Assembly: GCA_016840025.1 (NCBI GenBank)
Contig: JAEOTF010000142.1
Span: 1 to 9,264 of the forward strand
Direction: 5' to 3'
DNA length: 9,264 nt
Source of the DNA: Candidatus Hodarchaeota archaeon
GTDB lineage: Archaea > Asgardarchaeota > Heimdallarchaeia > Hodarchaeales > YT1-039
The notes under the pieces were generated by a model that ran no database searches, was not told the origin of the DNA, and saw only the letters and a program-made list of their open reading frames with translations. Positions 6,586-9,264 of the stretch are shown one piece after another (position 1 is the first letter of the stretch; each line of letters opens with the position of its first letter). The position numbers were made by a program, and so were the translations under genes.

Positions 6586-6840
6586 ATGAAAATAACCTAT
6601 CATGCTCATGCTTTAGAACGAATGGCAGGTCGAGGAATCTCACGATCTATTCTTCTAGATACTAATGTTTTTAATAATAAGATGACTGTGCAATCTGGAG
6701 AGAAGCGCGCAATGGTTTTTTCTATAGATTTATTTATTTTTTTATTAGAAAAAAAGAAAAGAAGAAAGGACTCAATGTCTCCGTCTAAAATACCTCTAAA
6801 AGTCGATCAACGTGCTGGTTATCATTCGTGGCTTAATTAA
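6586..6840 (+). pseudogene. DUF4258-like N-terminus running into unrelated sequence, probably a broken gene
   Basis: An open frame of 84 codons with a good SD (AAGGAT, 6574-6579) and ATG. Its first 23 residues, including HALERMAGRGIS, match the start of DUF4258 proteins, which are small and of RelE-like fold. The rest of that domain is missing. From about residue 34 the DNA is instead a 47-bp near-copy of sequence antisense to the membrane gene at 7074-7955. The ORF's residues TVQSGEKRAMVFSIDL are therefore a reverse-strand reading of a fragment coding KSIEKTIARFSPDCTV. The remainder is lysine-rich without recognisable fold. The likely history is a truncated DUF4258 gene fused to debris of another gene. 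It may still be expressed, but a working DUF4258 protein is unlikely. Confidence 0.5.
6685..6731 (-). repeat. 47-bp remnant of a paralogue of the membrane gene at 7074-7955 (copy 1)
   Basis: This matches 7192-7238 at 43 of 47 positions, in direct orientation about 507 bases apart. On the minus strand it codes KSIEKTIARFSPDCTV against KSIEKTITRFSPECTV in the intact gene. Flanking sequence does not continue the match clearly, although a short hydrophobic stretch (SFLLFFF) precedes it in frame. Confidence 0.75.
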
Positions 6841-6947
6841 CGCCTTTATTCTATCATTTATGTTAATCTTCACCCAAAAATAATTGGGTTGTGTGACCGA
6901 TTTAGTAACCTGACCATTAATTACTTAGTAGTTTATTCTACGAAATT

Positions 6948-7064
6948 CTAGGCTGATAGTTCTTTATGTAATTGTATTAATCGCGCTTTAGAATGTTGAA
7001 ACAGTTCTAACTTCAATTGTTCATTTAATACTTCACAAATAAAGCTGGAACAGTAAGCACAGTT
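6948..7064 (-). pseudogene. C-terminal remnant of a DUF3795-like cysteine-rich protein
   Basis: On the minus strand 38 codons are open between a TAA (7065-7067) and a TAG (6948-6950), with no start codon. The peptide contains CAYCSSFICEVL, a CX2CX4C pattern with Phe and a trailing Leu at the places found in the C-terminal metal-binding motif of DUF3795 proteins (CxxCxxFPCxxL). A helical tail follows. The N-terminal part of that family is absent, and ten bases upstream the membrane gene at 7074 ends. This looks like the 3' stub of a gene whose front was lost. Assignment rests on one short motif. Confidence 0.35.
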
Positions 7065-7073
7065 TTAGATCCA

Positions 7074-7955
7074 TCAAAGAATAACAATTATCAGACTCAC
7101 TAAAACTATTACAAAAACTGCAGGTAGGAAGCTATAACCTGATAGCCATTTTATGGGGCGCGGAATAGACTTTTGATTATGCTGAAACTCCACTGTACAC
7201 TCTGGAGAGAAGCGCGTAATGGTTTTTTCTATCGATTTGTGCCCCTGTGTTAATGGTGCGTCACGATTGATCTCAAAGACAAGTTTACGAGTACGACGAA
7301 GGAAGAATAGCACAGAGAAGAGATATGTCACTGTAAGAATAAAGGGTAAAAAGAGATTTTCAGCCAATCCCTGCATTACCATGACTTCTTTTAGGAAGTC
7401 CATTTGGTTTGCCCCGCTAAGGTCCTTCCAATCGCTAAAATATTCTTCTGAAACTTCTGTTTCTTCCTCAGTGCCTACAACACGATAAAGACCAGCTAAG
7501 AAAAAGGGAAAAATGCAGAAAGGAGAGAAACCAGAAAAGAATTTCGCTATCCCATTCAAAAACTCCCAAATTTCATTAAAAGGTGATAATAAAGAATTTA
7601 TAGCATTATGAATGGCTTCTCCTAAGTCTCTCAGCGGCTCAGGAAGCGTAGGGATAAGCCACCCGATAAGGAAGTCATCAACAATAAATGGGATAGAAAT
7701 TGACCATGTAATTGCGATAGTGATACCTATGCTCTGTATAAGAAGAAAACTCAATGCTATCGAGGCTCTACGGAAAAAAGGACGTTCAATAATTTGGACT
7801 GAAGTTTTCTGTTGTAAATCAGTTAAATGTGTTGGTAAACTATTTTGAAAGCCACGTCGAAAATTTCCCAATGGAAATCGAAAAGAATAATAATAATAAA
7901 GGCGATCAACAAACTGTTTTGCGTTTTGAATTTTAATTTCTGTTGTCTCATTCAT
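7074..7955 (-). CDS. integral membrane protein of unknown function, about four helices
   Basis: A 293-residue protein that I do not recognise. The first 60 residues are a soluble, aromatic-rich region (RLYYYYSFRFPLGNFRRGF). Predicted membrane helices lie at about 64-90, 140-160, 199-220 and 272-293, the last forming the C-terminus. An acidic loop (162-176, TEEETEVSEEYFSDW) separates helices 2 and 3. A cytosolic-looking segment with RRTRK (220-224) and KSIEKTITRFSPECTV (240-255) precedes the last helix. The latter peptide is duplicated in the debris at 6685-6731, so the gene probably had a neighbouring paralogue. The ATG at 7955 has only a weak GGAT SD. The beta-helix gene lies 82 bases upstream in the same direction, so co-transcription is possible. 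The ending at 7074 may lie close to a rearrangement point. Confidence 0.7.
   Translation of the reverse strand: MNETTEIKIQNAKQFVDRLYYYYSFRFPLGNFRRGFQNSLPTHLTDLQQKTSVQIIERPFFRRASIALSFLLIQSIGITIAITWSISIPFIVDDFLIGWLIPTLPEPLRDLGEAIHNAINSLLSPFNEIWEFLNGIAKFFSGFSPFCIFPFFLAGLYRVVGTEEETEVSEEYFSDWKDLSGANQMDFLKEVMVMQGLAENLFLPFILTVTYLFSVLFFLRRTRKLVFEINRDAPLTQGHKSIEKTITRFSPECTVEFQHNQKSIPRPIKWLSGYSFLPAVFVIVLVSLIIVIL
7192..7238 (-). repeat. 47-bp segment of the membrane gene duplicated at 6685-6731 (copy 2)
   Basis: This is the copy inside the intact membrane gene, coding residues 240-255. Within it 16 and 15 bases in a row are identical to copy 1. Most differences fall at third positions of the minus-strand frame or are conservative (Asp/Glu), as expected if the minus-strand protein was the ancestral coding sense of both. 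Confidence 0.75.
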
Positions 7956-8037
7956 GTATATCCATACTCTTTCTTTTTACAGGTAATACTCAATAACCAT
8001 GTAATCTTCCATCAAATAAGAACTAATCAATACATCT

Positions 8038-9264
8038 TCATTTGATTAGATTTATTCTTTTAGTACCTAAATAGGAGAATCCCAGTATTAGAAGGACGAG
8101 GGCAATGATAGAAATAAAGGAAGTATGGAACTCAGGGACTGGCAGGGGAACAAAATTCTCATCTAAGGGGTGTATATCTCGAGCACCAGCAGAACCGTTT
8201 ATCACATAAGGCTCTACACCCGAAAAATCTGACCAATAATTCCCCTCTAAAGTCACGGGGTCATACCAAGTGTTGTTAGTCCCTTCATCATATGCTTGAG
8301 GATCGTTATCTACAAATCTATTATGATGAATCACATTATTCTCACTATCACGATTAAAATAATAAATAGATACTCCATAGTCTAAATTTGAGGTGAAATT
8401 ATTCCAGCTTATTTCACAACCAATACAACCATCAAGTTCTATCCCATCCCAACAGTCCTGAACCTCATTAAACGAAATTAGTGAAGACTCACATTGTTCT
8501 AATACTATTCCCTCGAAGGAAGTAGCGCTGATGAAGTTATGACTGATGTTCAAATCTTTTACATATTGTGCATATATGCCTTCAAATGTATTCCATTCTA
8601 GAGTATTATTATGAATCGTTGTATAATTCGATTCCCAAAGATATACCCCATTCCAATTAACATCAAGAGTATTATTCTCAATATTTGTATAGTTTGAGTT
8701 ATAAGCCATTATTCCATGTTTATCATTGTCACTACATGTATTATTTGTAATGTGACAGTTCAAACAATTATACAAGGCAATTCCTAAGGTTGAACTTGAA
8801 CAATTTTGATTTTTAACCTCAACATTAACACAATTCACTAAAAAGACTTGACCATAGGACTCCTGAATTGTAAGATCCTGCTCATCAATGAAAATGCCTA
8901 ATGGTTTGCCATTTATCGAATTATCTTCTATTAAGAGGGCATCTATGAGTACTTCATAAAAGAAAAGGATGTATATCCCATCATCGATAAATGTATTGTT
9001 TATCGCTGTTAATGACTCGCAAAAACCTTGTAGATAGATACCATTGTAACCATTTTGCCTAAAGGTGTTGTTCTCAAGTACCAAAGAATTACAAGACCAT
9101 ACATTCATGCCATCAAAAAAGCTCATGTTTATTGTGTTATTATAAAAGGTCAAAGAATCTGTGTTATCGAGTATAACTCCATGACTATTGTCATTACAGA
9201 TATTATGAGAGATTTCTGAATTGTGTGATCCATCACTGGTTATTGCTTCCCAATTATTCTGACA
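8038..9264 (-). CDS. NosD-like right-handed beta-helix surface protein with VPEF anchor, N-terminus beyond window
   Basis: The last 408 residues of a secreted protein. About 13 beta-helix coils of 22-25 residues are visible, with Asn-rich turns (NNTF, NNTC, NNTL) followed by GIYL, GVYL or GIVL strands, the pattern of PbH1/NosD-type repeats. Next comes the archaeal-type end of such proteins, GNYWSDFSG with EPYVINGSAGARDIHPL. A short linker, VPEF, a membrane helix (SFISIIALVLLILGFSYL) and a basic tail (GTKRINLIK) finish it. The frame is open to base 9264 with beta-helix sequence throughout, so the TTG at 9151-9153 is not its start. Beta-helix proteins of this type often bind or cleave polysaccharides, but no catalytic residues are evident here. 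It shares its anchor type with the propeller protein at 3654-5153. Confidence 0.88.
   Translation of the reverse strand, partial: CQNNWEAITSDGSHNSEISHNICNDNSHGVILDNTDSLTFYNNTINMSFFDGMNVWSCNSLVLENNTFRQNGYNGIYLQGFCESLTAINNTFIDDGIYILFFYEVLIDALLIEDNSINGKPLGIFIDEQDLTIQESYGQVFLVNCVNVEVKNQNCSSSTLGIALYNCLNCHITNNTCSDNDKHGIMAYNSNYTNIENNTLDVNWNGVYLWESNYTTIHNNTLEWNTFEGIYAQYVKDLNISHNFISATSFEGIVLEQCESSLISFNEVQDCWDGIELDGCIGCEISWNNFTSNLDYGVSIYYFNRDSENNVIHHNRFVDNDPQAYDEGTNNTWYDPVTLEGNYWSDFSGVEPYVINGSAGARDIHPLDENFVPLPVPEFHTSFISIIALVLLILGFSYLGTKRINLIK

Noticed and set aside
6872..6889. ACCCAA/TTGGGT hairpin after the DUF4258-like ORF as a terminator
   Set aside because: The stem is only 6 bp and no T-tract follows, so termination cannot be supported.
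6799..6924. Minus-strand 42-codon open stretch in the decayed region
   Set aside because: It could be more debris, but no match to the neighbouring genes was seen and the length is compatible with chance.
7219..8045. Three plus-strand open frames (7219-7488, 7612-7848, 7845-8045)
   Set aside because: Antisense to the membrane protein gene and its leader; no SD site or recognisable sequence.
9151..9153. TTG as start codon of the beta-helix protein
   Set aside because: The frame continues open to the window edge with the same Asn-rich coils, so the true start lies outside.

Overview
ORGANISM. The window looks archaeal. Candidate promoters have TATA-like elements about 25 bases before the inferred transcript starts. 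Two predicted surface proteins end in an archaeal-type tail (VPEF, one membrane helix, basic residues), and one of them is a NosD-like parallel beta-helix protein. Most genes are AT-rich (roughly one third G+C by eye) and several have good Shine-Dalgarno (SD) sites. An Asgard-type or other uncultured mesophilic archaeon fits, but there is no marker gene, so the lineage is an inference. LAYOUT. Bases 1-1112 (minus) hold a GbsR/MarR-like regulator followed 8 bases later by an ABC-transporter ATPase that runs off the left edge; the ATPase SD contains the regulator's stop codon. Bases 1211-1696 (minus) hold a DinB-fold protein. Bases 1951-3425 (plus) hold a zinc-independent MDR oxidoreductase and a four-helix membrane protein, probably one transcript. 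Bases 3654-5153 (minus) hold a surface protein with seven copies of a ~47-residue repeat, probably a seven-bladed propeller; it is visibly richer in G+C than its neighbours. Bases 5154-5731 are mostly non-coding. Bases 5732-6466 (plus) hold a classical SDR oxidoreductase. Bases 6586-7073 look like a gene graveyard: a DUF4258-like start fused to unrelated sequence, a 47-bp fragment matching the membrane gene next door, and a C-terminal DUF3795-like remnant. Bases 7074-7955 (minus) hold an unrecognised membrane protein. Bases 8038-9264 (minus) hold the C-terminal 408 residues of the beta-helix surface protein, open at the right edge. HOW THE GENES WORK TOGETHER. The regulator and ATPase form a self-contained export or resistance unit, probably autoregulated, with its permease expected just outside the window. 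The oxidoreductase and membrane protein form a second small operon. The two surface proteins are not adjacent but share the same C-terminal anchor. I found no defence system, CRISPR array, tRNA, rRNA, transposase or integrase. The most notable signals are the shared repeat that exposes the decayed region, the propeller gene with its distinct composition, and the inverted repeat over the regulator's start.
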